The notes: generated by a model from the sequence alone, not told the origin. Shown: positions 1-9,351, counted from the first letter of the stretch. The stretch: 64,000 nt of DNA from Thermodesulfitimonas autotrophica (GCF_003815015.1 NZ_RKRE01000002.1:434001-498000), one strand, 5' to 3'. A program made the numbers and translations.

Positions 1-418
1 CGAGGAAGTCGATAATCTCCTCCACCCGCCGCCGGTGGGCAACTTCCTCCCGCTGCGCGAGACCCCAGTAAAGGCCGCCGCTCAAAACGCCCGCGCGCAT
101 GTGGACATGGCGGCCAAGCATGATGTTATCGAGCACGCTCAAGTGTTTGAAAAGCTCGATGTTCTGAAACGTCCTGGAAATGCCGAGCTGGGCCCGCCGG
201 TGCGGCGGCAGGCGAGTTATATCCCGGCCCTGAAAGATGATCCTGCCCGCGCTGGGACGGTAAAGACCGCTGATACAGTTAAGAAGGCTCGTTTTCCCGG
301 CCCCGTTGGGCCCGATAATCGCGAGGATTTCGCCCTTGTTTACCTGTAGGCTTACGTTGCAGAGTGCAGTAACACCGCCGAAATGGAGTGATAGCTCCTC
401 GATCGTTAGGAGTTTCAA
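1..418 (-). CDS. livG: Branched-chain amino acid ABC transporter ATP-binding protein (LivG type), partial
   Basis: The minus strand encodes the N-terminal ~139 residues of an ABC ATPase; the rest lies beyond the left edge. It starts [19 protein letters not shown] and has the Walker A motif GPNGAGKT, then the Q-loop segment [18 protein letters not shown] and the insertion typical of LivG-type subunits of branched-chain amino acid (HAAT family) importers. It would sit on the inner face of the membrane and power uptake with LivH/LivM and a partner ATPase (LivF). The start is taken as TTG at 418, because an in-frame stop lies directly before it and an AAGGGG sequence stands about ten bases upstream. 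The 220 bases upstream hold no gene, so this may be the first gene of its transcript. LivG is inferred from the Q-loop segment; another HAAT-type ATPase is possible. Confidence 0.8.
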   Translation of the reverse strand, partial: MKLLTIEELSLHFGGVTALCNVSLQVNKGEILAIIGPNGAGKTSLLNCISGLYRPSAGRIIFQGRDITRLPPHRRAQLGISRTFQNIELFKHLSVLDNIMLGRHVHMRAGVLSGGLYWGLAQREEVAHRRRVEEIIDFL

Positions 419-574
419 TTACCGCGTACCCCTTATCTCTCTTGGGGCGGAACCCTTTCCTCCGGGTTTCCCGCAAGATGCCTAACGGAGTTTTCTATTT
501 CCACACCAACCGAGAAAATCCTTTTTCACCAAGCCAACATTTCTAATCCAAATCTTGACTCAAGCGCCACAATC

Positions 575-604
575 TTGCTCCCAGGACAAGAAGTATGTTA
601 TCCT
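575..604 (+). promoter_or_regulatory. Possible SigA promoter of the macro-domain gene
   Basis: TTGCTC (575-580) and TATCCT (599-604) are separated by 18 bases and lie about 40 bases before the start codon of the macro-domain gene. Both hexamers are imperfect, so this is a weak prediction. Confidence 0.3.
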
Positions 605-640
605 AAAAACAGAGTCAGCCCTGACGAAAGAGGTGTTACG

Positions 641-1198
641 ATGGCTCTCGAAGCACTCAGCGGCAGGACAAAGATCATAATTGCCAAAGGAGATATCACC
701 CAGGCGGATACCGAGGCAATCGTCAACGCGGCAAACCCGAGCCTTATGGGCGGTGGTGGTGTGGACGGGGCGATTCACCGCGCCGGCGGGCCAGCCATTC
801 TCGAAGAATGTAAAAAGATCGTCGCCGAACAGGGGCCGTGCCGGACAGGACACGCGGTCATCACCACCGGCGGGAATCTGAAGGCCCGCTACGTCATCCA
901 TACCGTGGGGCCCCGCTGGATGGGCGGCAATGCCGACGAGGACGCGCTCTTGCGCCAGGCCTACCGGAGTTGTTTAGAACTCGCTGCGTCCCGCGGCATC
1001 AAGTCAATCGCCTTCCCCGCGATCTCTACCGGCGCCTACCGGTTTCCGAAAGAGCGCGCCACCCGGATCGCGCTTAGCACCGTTCGCGAATTTATCAAAG
1101 AGAAGCCGCTCGACGAGGTCCGCTTCGTCCTTTTTAGCGACGAAGACCTAAACGTTTATATCCGCACCTGGGAGGCATTGGAAGGCGAAAAGCCCTAA
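641..1198 (+). CDS. Macro-domain protein, probable O-acetyl-ADP-ribose deacetylase (YmdB/MacroD type)
   Basis: A 185-residue protein consisting of one macro domain. Family hallmarks are visible: GDIT near the N-terminus, [24 protein letters not shown] (ADP-ribose loop 1 with the catalytic Asn/Asp region), [16 protein letters not shown] and the second ligand loop [12 protein letters not shown]. MacroD-type enzymes hydrolyse O-acetyl-ADP-ribose and remove ADP-ribose from acidic residues; this activity is inferred from the family. The reading frame is open further upstream (to 575), but the ATG at 641, preceded by GAAAGAGG, gives the expected length and N-terminus. It stands alone between two minus-strand genes. 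No sirtuin or ADP-ribosyltransferase gene is adjacent, so its cellular partner cannot be named. Confidence 0.9.
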   Translation: MALEALSGRTKIIIAKGDITQADTEAIVNAANPSLMGGGGVDGAIHRAGGPAILEECKKIVAEQGPCRTGHAVITTGGNLKARYVIHTVGPRWMGGNADEDALLRQAYRSCLELAASRGIKSIAFPAISTGAYRFPKERATRIALSTVREFIKEKPLDEVRFVLFSDEDLNVYIRTWEALEGEKP

Positions 1199-1319
1199 CC
1201 GGACTCCTCCTGGTCCTCCAAGCCAACATGGACCCAAAGTTGGCGAAAAATGTCCCCCAGTTGCCGCTTATCCCTAACGCCGGAAGCGACACCGCCCACG
1301 CGATGGAAAATAAAAGTGC

Positions 1320-2468
1320 TCATCCCTGCGGCGCCCCGGCCTCTTCCGGCAACGCCACCCGGGTGCTCACCTGCAGCGCCGTAAGGCTGCTACTGATCCT
1401 ACTCAAGTGCACACTCATCTCGCTGCGGGAATTGTTCAGCATCGTGAGCGCCTTGGCAAAGCGCCCCTCCAGCTCCTCCTGGAGCGCCGCCACGCCTTTT
1501 TGAAAAGCCTGCAGCGAACTATTTAACTTCTCTAAGTCCACATCCCGTGCCGTCCGCAGAATGGTCTGAAAAACCAGCAAAAGATACGGCAGAAACATAC
1601 TGTACCCTACCAGCACCACGTTTTCCTGAAAGACCACCGCGTGGATACCGGAACAGAGATCGTAAACCGCGTCCGGCACCGCCACCACGCCGAAGTCGGT
1701 GGTGCGGCTCGGGTCAAGGTACTTCTTTATCTCCTTGGCCTTCGCCAAAACACTCTCCTCGATCTGCTTCTTTATCTTCTGCTGCTCATTGGGGTCCGCA
1801 GCGTTCATAAACTGCTCTAACAGCCCCGTTGCCGGCCACTTACTGTCAATCGGCAAAACGAGCCCGTTGGGCAGCTGCAGCCCGAACTCGACGACTTTGT
1901 TCCCCACCCGGAAGTCCCGCACCTGCCACTCCGGCGGCAGCTTTGCAAAAACGAGGTCCAGGATGTTCTCCCCCGCTACCCCTTTGGTATGTGTCCCGGC
2001 GATGATCGCCTCCAACCGCGCTATCGATGCCGCCGTCTTTTGGGCCAGCTCCTGCCGGGCTTTGGTGAGCGTCTGCAGCTCCGTCACCCCGTCTTTAGCC
2101 CGCGAGAGCTCCGCCTGCATGGCCGCCGCCATCTCGCGTAAAGCGCTGGTCGTAGCGCCAGTCTCCGCCAGTCCCGCGCGAAGCGCCTGCAGGGTCTGCC
2201 CCACCGCTTGCTGGTTTTGCTCCACCGTTGTCACCCGTTCGGCCAGCCCCCGCAGCTCGAGCTGCACCCCGCCCACCACCTGGGGCAAAGTTTCCAGGTG
2301 CGCCAGTTTCTCCGCCAGCACCGCCGCCTGGGTTTGCGTCGCCTGCACCATCTGGTTTAAGCTATTCAGAGTGCTGCGCAGATCCGCCCCTCCCCTGCGG
2401 AGCTGCAGGTAGAGGATGCCGGCGAGAAAAACCACCAACAAGCCCAGCAGGCCGAGAAAAATTTCCAC
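1320..2468 (-). CDS. rmuC: DNA recombination protein RmuC homologue
   Basis: A 382-residue protein with one N-terminal membrane segment (about residues 4-23), a long predicted coiled coil (about 30-150, rich in Gln, Ala and Glu heptads) and a C-terminal RmuC domain (about 160-345) containing VEFGLQLPNG, PIDSKWPATG and the region ending in RTARDVDLEKLN. RmuC proteins are membrane-anchored and have a nuclease-like fold; loss in E. coli raises inversions between short inverted repeats. The start is GTG at 2468 with AAGGAG about twelve bases upstream. It is transcribed alone, divergently from the PAP2 gene. The AT-rich stretch at 2527-2550 may hold its promoter, but I see no good -35 box. Confidence 0.9.
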   Translation of the reverse strand: MEIFLGLLGLLVVFLAGILYLQLRRGGADLRSTLNSLNQMVQATQTQAAVLAEKLAHLETLPQVVGGVQLELRGLAERVTTVEQNQQAVGQTLQALRAGLAETGATTSALREMAAAMQAELSRAKDGVTELQTLTKARQELAQKTAASIARLEAIIAGTHTKGVAGENILDLVFAKLPPEWQVRDFRVGNKVVEFGLQLPNGLVLPIDSKWPATGLLEQFMNAADPNEQQKIKKQIEESVLAKAKEIKKYLDPSRTTDFGVVAVPDAVYDLCSGIHAVVFQENVVLVGYSMFLPYLLLVFQTILRTARDVDLEKLNSSLQAFQKGVAALQEELEGRFAKALTMLNNSRSEMSVHLSRISSSLTALQVSTRVALPEEAGAPQG

Positions 2469-2711
2469 CTGTAGCCCACTCTCCTTCCGGACCGGAGACC
2501 CGCAAATGTTCCTGCGCGGGAAAACGTTTTTTTATTTTATAAAAATAAAGACGGGAGCAGAAAGAAGCGCCCCTGCCGTATAATATAAACTGGTAAGGCG
2601 CCGGAAGAGCACCTTTTACCTGAAGCAGCCCCGGCGCAGCAGCGCGACCGATCAACCAACTCAGGTTAAGGGCCGCGCGTCGGGACTACCTGTCGAAGCG
2701 GTGTCAGAGCT

Positions 2712-3380
2712 ATGAGGATGAAAAATGCAGTTCGCGGTAAAAAAGGCTCCGTGCCTTACCGTGACCCTGTTGGTCTCGCAACCATTATCTTCATTCTCTC
2801 TTTGTATTTTCTCTGCTACTTAGCCGGGGAGAGGCTCCAAGAACTGGCCTCTTTTGACCAAAAGGCCACCGCATGGGTAAAGGCGCTTATTCCCCCGTCA
2901 GCCGCCCCGGCCATGTTCTTCTTCTCGCTTATCGGTTCGGCAGTACCGGTTAGCCTTTTTACTGCTGGTATAGCCTTTTTCTGCCACCGCCGGAAACGCA
3001 ACCGGGAAGCCACGGTCGTAGTTACGGCGGTTCTCGGCGCCTTCCTCCTCGAAGAGCTATTTAAAACGATTTTCCGGCGCCCGCGCCCTTACCTGGCGTC
3101 CTTCACGGGCGCTCATGGTTACAGCTTCCCCAGCGGCCACGCCACCGTCGCCGCCGCCATGGCTGTAGTTCTCGCCTGGTTATGGTACCGCCACGCCCGC
3201 AACAGACCATCTCGCTGGCTTGGGCCGGTAACAGGCTTGTTTCTATCCTTCTTTATCGGTGTAAGCCGCGTTTATCTCGGCGCCCACTACCCGAGCGACG
3301 TCCTGGCCGGCTTTATTCTCGGCACCGCATGGGGCGTGATGGTAGCGGCCTTCTTGCTACCACCCGCCGCAAAAGAGTAG
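2712..3380 (+). CDS. PAP2-family membrane phosphatase (lipid or undecaprenyl pyrophosphate phosphatase)
   Basis: A 222-residue integral membrane protein with about six hydrophobic segments and all three PAP2 active-site motifs: KTIFRRPRP (118-126), PSGH (140-143) and SRVYLGAHYPSD (185-196, catalytic His192 and Asp196). Such enzymes remove phosphate from lipid pyrophosphates such as undecaprenyl pyrophosphate or phosphatidylglycerol phosphate. The substrate here is not resolved; a BacA-type UppP is also present in this window at 18.7-19.5 kb. Two ATGs compete as start (2712 and 2718) and neither has a strong Shine-Dalgarno sequence. It is convergent with cinA. Confidence 0.85.
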   Translation: MRMKNAVRGKKGSVPYRDPVGLATIIFILSLYFLCYLAGERLQELASFDQKATAWVKALIPPSAAPAMFFFSLIGSAVPVSLFTAGIAFFCHRRKRNREATVVVTAVLGAFLLEELFKTIFRRPRPYLASFTGAHGYSFPSGHATVAAAMAVVLAWLWYRHARNRPSRWLGPVTGLFLSFFIGVSRVYLGAHYPSDVLAGFILGTAWGVMVAAFLLPPAAKE

Positions 3381-3418
3381 CCAGCCACGTACTGGCAGCC
3401 CGGTCCCCTCGCAGTCCG

Positions 3419-4681
3419 TTACGGAGAGGAACCCCCATCATTTTCAAGCAGGTCGCGCAGCATCTTAAGCGCGGCGTTGGCCGCTCCCTGGCGGACGGCG
3501 AAGCGCCGCCCCGGAAAGTTGTATTTTTTCACCACGGTTTGGCCCGGCACGGCAACCGCAATATAAACCAGCCCCACCGGTTTTTCGGGTGTCCCGCCAG
3601 TCGGTCCGGCAATGCCCGTAATGCCGATGCCAGTATCCGTACATAGAAGCCGCCTCACCCCTTCGGCCATCGCCGCCGCCGTCTCCGGGCTCACGGCGCC
3701 CTTATCCCGGAGAATCTCCGTCTGGACACCGAGAATCTTTTCCTTCACCTTGTTGTCGTAGGCAACGATACCGCCCATAAAGTAGGCCGAGCTGCCGGGG
3801 ACATCGGTCAGCCGGGCGGCCACCATCCCCGCCGTGCAGGATTCCGCCACCGCGATGGTATAGCCCTTCGCCGCCAAAAGCTTCCCGGCAACCTCTTCGA
3901 TGCTTTCTTCGTCGTAGGCAAAGATGTAGTCGCCAAGCCGGGCGCGCACCTCTTTTAGCATCCTGGCCACCAGTTGCTGGGCCTCGGCCGCGTCACGCCC
4001 TACAGCGGCAATGCGGACGTGGACCTCCCCCGGTTTGGCGATATAACCAAGCTGGACTTTTTCTTTTCCCTCCAGGTCGCGGAGCAGGTCCTGAACGGCG
4101 TACTCGGCAATTCCCGTAACCCTGACCACGCGAAAATTTAAAACGCCGCCGCGGGCGAGACGCTTGGAAAGAAACGGCACCACGTGGTCTTCAAACATCG
4201 GCGTGAGCTCACGCGGCGGGCCAGGTAAGGAAACGATGATTTTGCCTTCTTTTTCGACGATGCATCCCGGAGCCGTCCCGGCCGCATTCGGCAGGACTAT
4301 CGCTCCTTCGGGGAAATAGGCCTGCCGCGTGAGATTCTCCGGAACCGCCTGGCCCCGCCTGGCAAAATACTCTTTTATCCAGGAAAGAACAGTTTCGTTG
4401 CGAACCAGCGGCAGCCCCAGCACATCCGCAACGGCCGCCAGGGTGAGGTCGTCACTAGTGGGGCCGAGTCCCCCGGTAGTGATAATCAGATCGGCCCGCC
4501 TGAGGGCTTCCCGGAGAGCGCTCGTTAACCCCTCCCAGTCGTCGCCCACCGTCGTATGCCGGACAATCTCCACGCCGAGGGCGGCCAGCTCCTGCCCGAG
4601 ACACTGCGCGTGGGTATTAAGCACCTGCCCTAAGAGTAACTCGGTTCCCGTAAAGATAATTTCTGCCCGCACCGCAACCAC
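3419..4681 (-). CDS. cinA: CinA-like protein, nicotinamide-nucleotide amidase/pyrophosphatase
   Basis: A 420-residue two-domain CinA. The N-terminal MoCF-like domain begins AEIIFTGTELLLGQV and has TTGGLGPTSDD (about 88-98). The C-terminal amidase domain has AESCTAG with the catalytic Ser, then GGIVAYDNKVKEKILGV and GITGIAGPTGG. Full-length CinA proteins cleave ADP-ribose-type pyrophosphates and deamidate nicotinamide mononucleotide, supporting pyridine nucleotide recycling. The start is GTG at 4681. In many Clostridia cinA sits next to pgsA and recA; here it follows the FtsH-like gene after a gap of about 160 bases and is monocistronic as far as visible. Confidence 0.93.
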   Translation of the reverse strand: MVAVRAEIIFTGTELLLGQVLNTHAQCLGQELAALGVEIVRHTTVGDDWEGLTSALREALRRADLIITTGGLGPTSDDLTLAAVADVLGLPLVRNETVLSWIKEYFARRGQAVPENLTRQAYFPEGAIVLPNAAGTAPGCIVEKEGKIIVSLPGPPRELTPMFEDHVVPFLSKRLARGGVLNFRVVRVTGIAEYAVQDLLRDLEGKEKVQLGYIAKPGEVHVRIAAVGRDAAEAQQLVARMLKEVRARLGDYIFAYDEESIEEVAGKLLAAKGYTIAVAESCTAGMVAARLTDVPGSSAYFMGGIVAYDNKVKEKILGVQTEILRDKGAVSPETAAAMAEGVRRLLCTDTGIGITGIAGPTGGTPEKPVGLVYIAVAVPGQTVVKKYNFPGRRFAVRQGAANAALKMLRDLLENDGGSSP

Positions 4682-4831
4682 CTACTCAAGTTAGCGACTT
4701 ATTTCACTAATTCGCAAAAGAAAGCCGATTCCCTGCCTGATATTTTATAACACCGAAAAACTTTTTCATCCGGAAAACCCACCCCAAAAAATCCGGAAGC
4801 AAAATTCTACAACCGGCTAAGATACAAATTC

Positions 4832-4852
4832 GGCCGGGCGGTTCACCCGGCC
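4832..4852 (-). terminator. Hairpin overlapping the stop of the FtsH-like gene
   Basis: A perfect 7-bp stem GGCCGGG/CCCGGCC with a 7-base loop spans the stop codon of the FtsH-like gene. On the minus strand it is followed by GAATTTG, which is not a strong T run, so terminator function is uncertain. Confidence 0.35.
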
Positions 4853-6321
4853 ATCTCCTGGGTTACCAGGGCTTGAAACTCTTCTCCCGAAAGGCGCTCC
4901 TCATTCATCAACCGCCTCGCGATGCGGACGAGCAACCCCTTCCGGGCCTCAAGATAGCGGCGCACCTCTTCCTCCCGCTTCCTGATTACGTCCGTGAGCA
5001 CCCGGTGGCGGACCGTATCGGGAAGCTCCGCCATAGCTACCACGCCGAGTTCGGACATCCCCGCCCGCACCATCGTTTCCGCAACGCTGATCGCCTGCTC
5101 AAAGTCGTTCGTAGCACCGGTGCTCCGGCTACCGAGCACGACTTCCTCGGCGATCGCTCCTGCCAGTAGAACCGAGAGGCGGTTTTCAAGCTGCTCCTGC
5201 GTGTAAAGGTAGTTATCATTTTCACTTTTCTGGCGGAAATAGCCAAGCGCACCGCCGCGCGGCGTAACCGTAAGCGTAGTAACTGAACCGGGTTCCTTCG
5301 CCTCGCTCAGCAGAGCATGCCCCGTCTCGTGCACCGCAACCCGCCAGAGCTCGTCCCGGGTCGGCCGCCGGTCAAGCTTATCCCCTAGCAAGACTTTCTC
5401 CACTGCCTCCACAAAGTGGCGGTGGTGAATCTCCCGCAGACCTTCGCGCATAGCGAGGATCGCCGCCTCGTTGGCCAGGCTTTCAAGGTGCGCGCCCGAA
5501 AAACCGAAGGTTTCTTTGGCCACAACCGCTAAATCCACATCGGCCGCCAGAGGCTTATTCCGTGTATGCAGCCGCAAGATTTCGAGCCGCCCCTCGCGGT
5601 CCGGGAGCTCCACCCGCACCTGGCGGTCAAACCGGCCGGGGCGCAAAAGCGCCGGGTCCAGGAGATCGGCGCGGTTGGTCGCCGCGATAACGAGGATATG
5701 CACCGTATCGTCCGCCTTGATGCCGTCCATCTCCACCAAGAGCTGGTTCAGCGTCTGGTCGTACTCGAGGTGGCTGGTCACCTTTCCCCGACGCGAACCT
5801 AAAACGTCAATCTCGTCGATGAAAATGATGGCGTTCTTCTTCCCGCTTTGCTGCGCCTTCTCCCGGGCGGTCTGAAAAAGGCGCCGTACCCGCTGCGCGC
5901 CGACACCCGCGTACATCTCGACAAATTCCGACCCGCTCGCAGCGACGAAAACCGCGTCCGTGTAGCCGGCCGCCGCCTTCGCGAGCAAGGTTTTACCGGT
6001 CCCCGGCGGGCCCGTCAAAAGAATCCCCTTGAGCGGCCTGATTCCTAAATGGCGGGCGCGGTTATAGTTCTTGATGAAGTCGAGCGCCTCCCGCAGCTCT
6101 TTGATCGCCGTAGCTTGGCCCCCGACGTCGTCGAAAGATACGGTCGCCTCGCCCCCGCCCTCGGTTACGGCAAAGTTTTTCACGAGCCCCTTGACCCGGA
6201 CAAAATAGTAGAAGGCGGCAGCAGTCACCCCGAGAACCACCAAGGGGCCAACGTTGTAACCGTTGGCCAACAGGAAGATGAGCAAGGCCACCCCGAAACC
6301 GATCCCGAGTTCTTTATGCAT
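4843..6321 (-). CDS. Short FtsH-like membrane AAA+ zinc metalloprotease
   Basis: A 492-residue member of the FtsH family. Two closely spaced hydrophobic segments form an N-terminal hairpin (about residues 6-45) without the ~70-residue extracytoplasmic domain normal between the two FtsH helices. The AAA+ module follows: Walker A GPPGTGKT (104-111), Walker B IIFIDEID (165-172) and the second region of homology ATNRADLLDPALLRPGRFDR. The peptidase domain has the zinc motif HETGH (331-335) and TGATNDFEQA. The start is ATG at 6321, not the open frame upstream, because GGGAGGTG lies nine bases before it. That Shine-Dalgarno sequence sits inside the 3' end of the upstream gene and the two genes overlap by eight bases, so translation is probably coupled. 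Expected role: membrane protein quality control. Confidence 0.88.
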   Translation of the reverse strand: MHKELGIGFGVALLIFLLANGYNVGPLVVLGVTAAAFYYFVRVKGLVKNFAVTEGGGEATVSFDDVGGQATAIKELREALDFIKNYNRARHLGIRPLKGILLTGPPGTGKTLLAKAAAGYTDAVFVAASGSEFVEMYAGVGAQRVRRLFQTAREKAQQSGKKNAIIFIDEIDVLGSRRGKVTSHLEYDQTLNQLLVEMDGIKADDTVHILVIAATNRADLLDPALLRPGRFDRQVRVELPDREGRLEILRLHTRNKPLAADVDLAVVAKETFGFSGAHLESLANEAAILAMREGLREIHHRHFVEAVEKVLLGDKLDRRPTRDELWRVAVHETGHALLSEAKEPGSVTTLTVTPRGGALGYFRQKSENDNYLYTQEQLENRLSVLLAGAIAEEVVLGSRSTGATNDFEQAISVAETMVRAGMSELGVVAMAELPDTVRHRVLTDVIRKREEEVRRYLEARKGLLVRIARRLMNEERLSGEEFQALVTQEMAG

Positions 6322-6862
6322 AAGGGGCGGCACCTCCCGTCGCTTGCGGGGATTCACTCCGGCAGATCACCGCCGCTAGAAAGTGGTCCCCTCTGGTCAG
6401 CGTTACGTAAAGATTCTCGTTGTCGATGTAGATCCGCGCCTCCGCCCCTGCCGCCTGGGCATAGCGGCTAACCTCCCTCTCCATTTCCCTGAAGGACCCC
6501 TGCGCGAGGGCCTGGTAAATGACGAACTGGCTCCGGTAAAAAACCTCCTCTAACACTGCGTCCCGGTTGTCGGCAATCCTCAGGATAAAAGGCCGGTTAC
6601 CTAACGCCTCACCTGTCAGGTGCTTGAGCTCCTGGTAGGTAAGCATCAGGTTTCCCGGCGCGCGGAGACGCACGGTCACCACAAGCTGCCCGTTTTCCGT
6701 ACCGACCGCGAAATCGGCGACCTGCGGCTGCTTTGCCAACGCCTGATAAAGTGCCTGCTGGTAGCCGTACTTCTCATAAAGAAACTGGCCTCCAAAAAGG
6801 CAGACCAGCCCTATACCCAGCGCTACCAGAATCGCCTTTATCCGCAGTCCGTGCCAGACCAC
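6314..6862 (-). CDS. Membrane-anchored protein of unknown function, coupled to the FtsH-like protease
   Basis: A 182-residue protein with one N-terminal membrane helix (about residues 8-29: AILVALGIGLVCLFGGQFLY) and a soluble remainder predicted outside the membrane, with alternating beta-like and amphipathic stretches. I recognise no family. It overlaps the FtsH-like gene by eight bases and carries that gene's ribosome binding site, which argues for a linked function. Since the partner protease lacks its usual extracytoplasmic domain, this protein might supply it; that is inference. The start shown (6862) is the first in-frame start; an internal one is possible. Confidence 0.7.
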   Translation of the reverse strand: MVWHGLRIKAILVALGIGLVCLFGGQFLYEKYGYQQALYQALAKQPQVADFAVGTENGQLVVTVRLRAPGNLMLTYQELKHLTGEALGNRPFILRIADNRDAVLEEVFYRSQFVIYQALAQGSFREMEREVSRYAQAAGAEARIYIDNENLYVTLTRGDHFLAAVICRSESPQATGGAAPYA

Positions 6863-6938
6863 CGCAACTCACTCCTACCACAAAACAACTTTTTTATTCT
6901 GACCGATTGATTATAACATGTCCGGACGCCCTTTTTCC

Positions 6939-8267
6939 TTATGGAACTTCTGGAATCCCGGTCATCTCCCCTATCAGGTCGTAGGGCTGCGCCCTGCTTA
7001 CCCGAACCCGAACAAAGGTACCGGGGGCCAGCGCCTCTCTTGCGGTAAAATAAACCTTCCCGTCAACCTCCGGAGCATCGGCTTCGCTCCGCCCGTAAAA
7101 GCGGCGTCCTTTTCTCCCTTCGACCAGCACGAGAAACTCCCGGCCCACCTTTTCCCGGTTGCGCTGCAGCGAGATCTCTCGCGCCAGGGCCCGGAGCTGA
7201 CGCAACCGTTCCCTTTTTTCCTTCCAGGGCACCTGCTCCGGCAACGCCGCCGCCTCGGTTCCCTCTTCCCGGAAGTAAGGGAAAATGCCCACCCGGTCGA
7301 AACCGCACTCCCGCACCGTCGCCGCAAGGAGGGCAAAGTCCGCCGCCGTCTCCCCCGGGAAGCCGACAATAAAGGTGGTGCGGAGGGTGACCCCCGGAAC
7401 CGCCGCCCGAACGCGACGCACAAGCCCGGGCACGTCGACAACCGGACGCTTCATCGCCCGCAGCAGCCGGGGACTCACGTGCTGCAGCGGAATATCAAGA
7501 TAGTTACAAACCTTCTCTTCTTCCGCCATCACACCGAGGAGTTCATCAGAAATCCCCGTTGGATAAGCGTAAAGGAGGCGCACCCAGCGGATGCCCTCGA
7601 GGCGGGCGACCTCCCGGAGGAGCGCCGGAAGTTCCGGTCGCCCGTAAAGATCAAGCCCCCACTTGGTGGTATCCTGCGCCACCAGCACCACTTCTTTTAC
7701 CCCCTGAGCGGATAGGGAGCGCGCCTCTGCCAGGATCTCTTCCCGGCACCTGCTCCGGTAAGGGCCGCGAAGCTGCGGAATGATGCAGAAACTGCAGCGG
7801 TTGCTGCACCCTTCCGCAATTTTGATGTAGGCCAGGTGCGCTGGGGTGGTCAGCAACCGGGGCGCCATCCCGGAAAGCATGCCCGGCGGCCCCAAAAGTA
7901 CCGGCTTCTCACCGGCCAGGGCGCCGGTCACGGCGGCTACCACCTCGCCCACCCTGCCGGTACCTACAAGCGCGTCAATCTCAGGCATTTCCTGCAGCAG
8001 CGCCCGGCCGTGCCGCTGGGCCAAACAACCCGCCACCACGAGCGCTTTCAGCCGCCCTTCTTCCCTGTAACGGGCCGCCTCAAGAATGGCAGCGATCGAC
8101 TCCCGTTGCGCCGGCGTGATGAAGGCGCAGGTGTTGATCACCAGCACATCCGCGCTACCCGGGTCCGACGTGATAGCATACCCCGCCGCTCCCAGGAGCC
8201 CGAGCATCACTTCCGTATCCACAAGGTTCTTTGCACACCCGAGACTGATAGCTCCTACGCAGATCAA
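6939..8267 (-). CDS. rimO: Ribosomal protein S12 methylthiotransferase RimO
   Basis: A ~442-residue radical SAM methylthiotransferase. The N-terminal UPF0004 domain has the RimO signature SLGCAKNLVDTE, VINTCAFI and AGCLAQRHG (three cluster cysteines). The radical SAM core has IAEGCSNRCSFCIIPQLRGPYRSR (CxxxCxxC). A C-terminal TRAM domain covers about the last 65 residues. It adds a methylthio group to the conserved aspartate of S12 (RpsL) using SAM and two 4Fe-4S clusters. The frame is open to a TTG at 8321, but the TTG at 8267 lies ten bases after a GAGG and gives the usual N-terminus. It follows the rodZ-like gene in the same direction, an order common in Clostridia. Confidence 0.93.
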   Translation of the reverse strand: MICVGAISLGCAKNLVDTEVMLGLLGAAGYAITSDPGSADVLVINTCAFITPAQRESIAAILEAARYREEGRLKALVVAGCLAQRHGRALLQEMPEIDALVGTGRVGEVVAAVTGALAGEKPVLLGPPGMLSGMAPRLLTTPAHLAYIKIAEGCSNRCSFCIIPQLRGPYRSRCREEILAEARSLSAQGVKEVVLVAQDTTKWGLDLYGRPELPALLREVARLEGIRWVRLLYAYPTGISDELLGVMAEEEKVCNYLDIPLQHVSPRLLRAMKRPVVDVPGLVRRVRAAVPGVTLRTTFIVGFPGETAADFALLAATVRECGFDRVGIFPYFREEGTEAAALPEQVPWKEKRERLRQLRALAREISLQRNREKVGREFLVLVEGRKGRRFYGRSEADAPEVDGKVYFTAREALAPGTFVRVRVSRAQPYDLIGEMTGIPEVP

Positions 8268-8396
8268 GTACTCAAACCTCGCTTCGGCAAAACTTGCGCC
8301 GGTAGAATTTAGGGGGCACAAAACAAACGGGGATTCGCCCCCGCGAATCCCGAAGCAAACTCAGGCCCTCGACTTCTTGCCGCCGCTTCTTAAACC

Positions 8397-9272
8397 CTAC
8401 CCCTGCGGCGCGGAAAACTCGCGCGTCACCACCTGGCCGACCGCACCAAGATAACCGAGCTCCTGCCCGTTATACGAAACCGCAACCACGCCGGCATTAC
8501 CCAGTCGGAGGTGGATCTGGTTTTTGGCCGCAAAGGTACGCACCTCCCCGGCCCGGACCTCACCCTCAAAAGCCACGGTACCGTCGGTGATAACCCGCAT
8601 CCAGCAACGGTCCTGCGTAACGCTGAGTTTAACCTCCACGCCTTGCGGCACCAGCGATTCATGCGCCGTTGGTCCTGCCGCTTCATCGACTTTAGCCCCT
8701 CCGTTTGCGGGCTGCGCGCCGGCCGTCTGACCGTTCGGGGCCGCGGGATTCTCCACAACCTGCCGCCCGGCAGGCTCCTCTTTTCCTGGCTGGGTCACCG
8801 CGCCAACAGGCTTTTCTTCGGCCTGCGGCCTGGTGGCTACCTGTCGCGTCCCTCCCGCGTTGTTTCCCACGCGTTCGCCGGGGCTAAAGACTACCGCACC
8901 GTAAAAACTGTTAAAGAGAAGCAGCAGCGTGATAACCCCGGCTACCAGGAAGAAATTGCGGTAGCGCCCCCAGTCGAAAGCAAAAACCGGCTTAGTCACC
9001 TGACGCGCCCGCTTTGCCTTTTTTGCACCGTTTTCCTCTTCCGCCGGATAGAGAAGATCAAACTGCTGCGCGAGGGCCGCATCGTCAAGCCCCAGATAAC
9101 GAGCGTACGTCCGCAGAAACGCCTTGGCGTAGACGCGCCCGGGCAGGGCTGAAAACGCCTCGTTTTCGAGCGCCTCTAAGAATTTGGCCCGGATCTTCGT
9201 TTCTTCCTCGGCAACCGCAATGGTGATGCTTTTTGCCTTCCGGGCCTCGCGGAGCGCTTCGCCGATTCCCAT
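8397..9272 (-). CDS. rodZ: RodZ-like helix-turn-helix membrane protein (DUF4115)
   Basis: A 291-residue protein with an N-terminal HTH_25 domain (about 1-70: GIGEALREARKAKSITIAVA, then YAKAFLRTYARYLGLDD), a single membrane helix (about 111-130, FFLVAGVITLLLLFNSFYG), a Pro/Gly/Ala-rich linker and a C-terminal DUF4115 beta domain (about 205-288). RodZ family proteins link MreB filaments to the membrane and elongasome and keep rod shape. The ATG at 9272 is preceded by GGGGAGGTGA. A near-perfect SigA promoter lies 80-110 bases upstream. It sits between ftsK and rimO, all on the minus strand. Confidence 0.88.
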   Translation of the reverse strand: MGIGEALREARKAKSITIAVAEEETKIRAKFLEALENEAFSALPGRVYAKAFLRTYARYLGLDDAALAQQFDLLYPAEEENGAKKAKRARQVTKPVFAFDWGRYRNFFLVAGVITLLLLFNSFYGAVVFSPGERVGNNAGGTRQVATRPQAEEKPVGAVTQPGKEEPAGRQVVENPAAPNGQTAGAQPANGGAKVDEAAGPTAHESLVPQGVEVKLSVTQDRCWMRVITDGTVAFEGEVRAGEVRTFAAKNQIHLRLGNAGVVAVSYNGQELGYLGAVGQVVTREFSAPQG

Positions 9273-9351
9273 CGCGTCACCTCCCCTATCCTGACGCTAA
9301 AAGCTGGATGCAGTAGCAAAAAACTTATAAAATCCGCTTAAACCCAGGGTG

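Noticed and set aside
279-476. 65-codon minus-strand frame near the left edge
   Set aside because: Out of frame with the ABC ATPase, whose Walker A and Q-loop region are read in another frame over the same bases.
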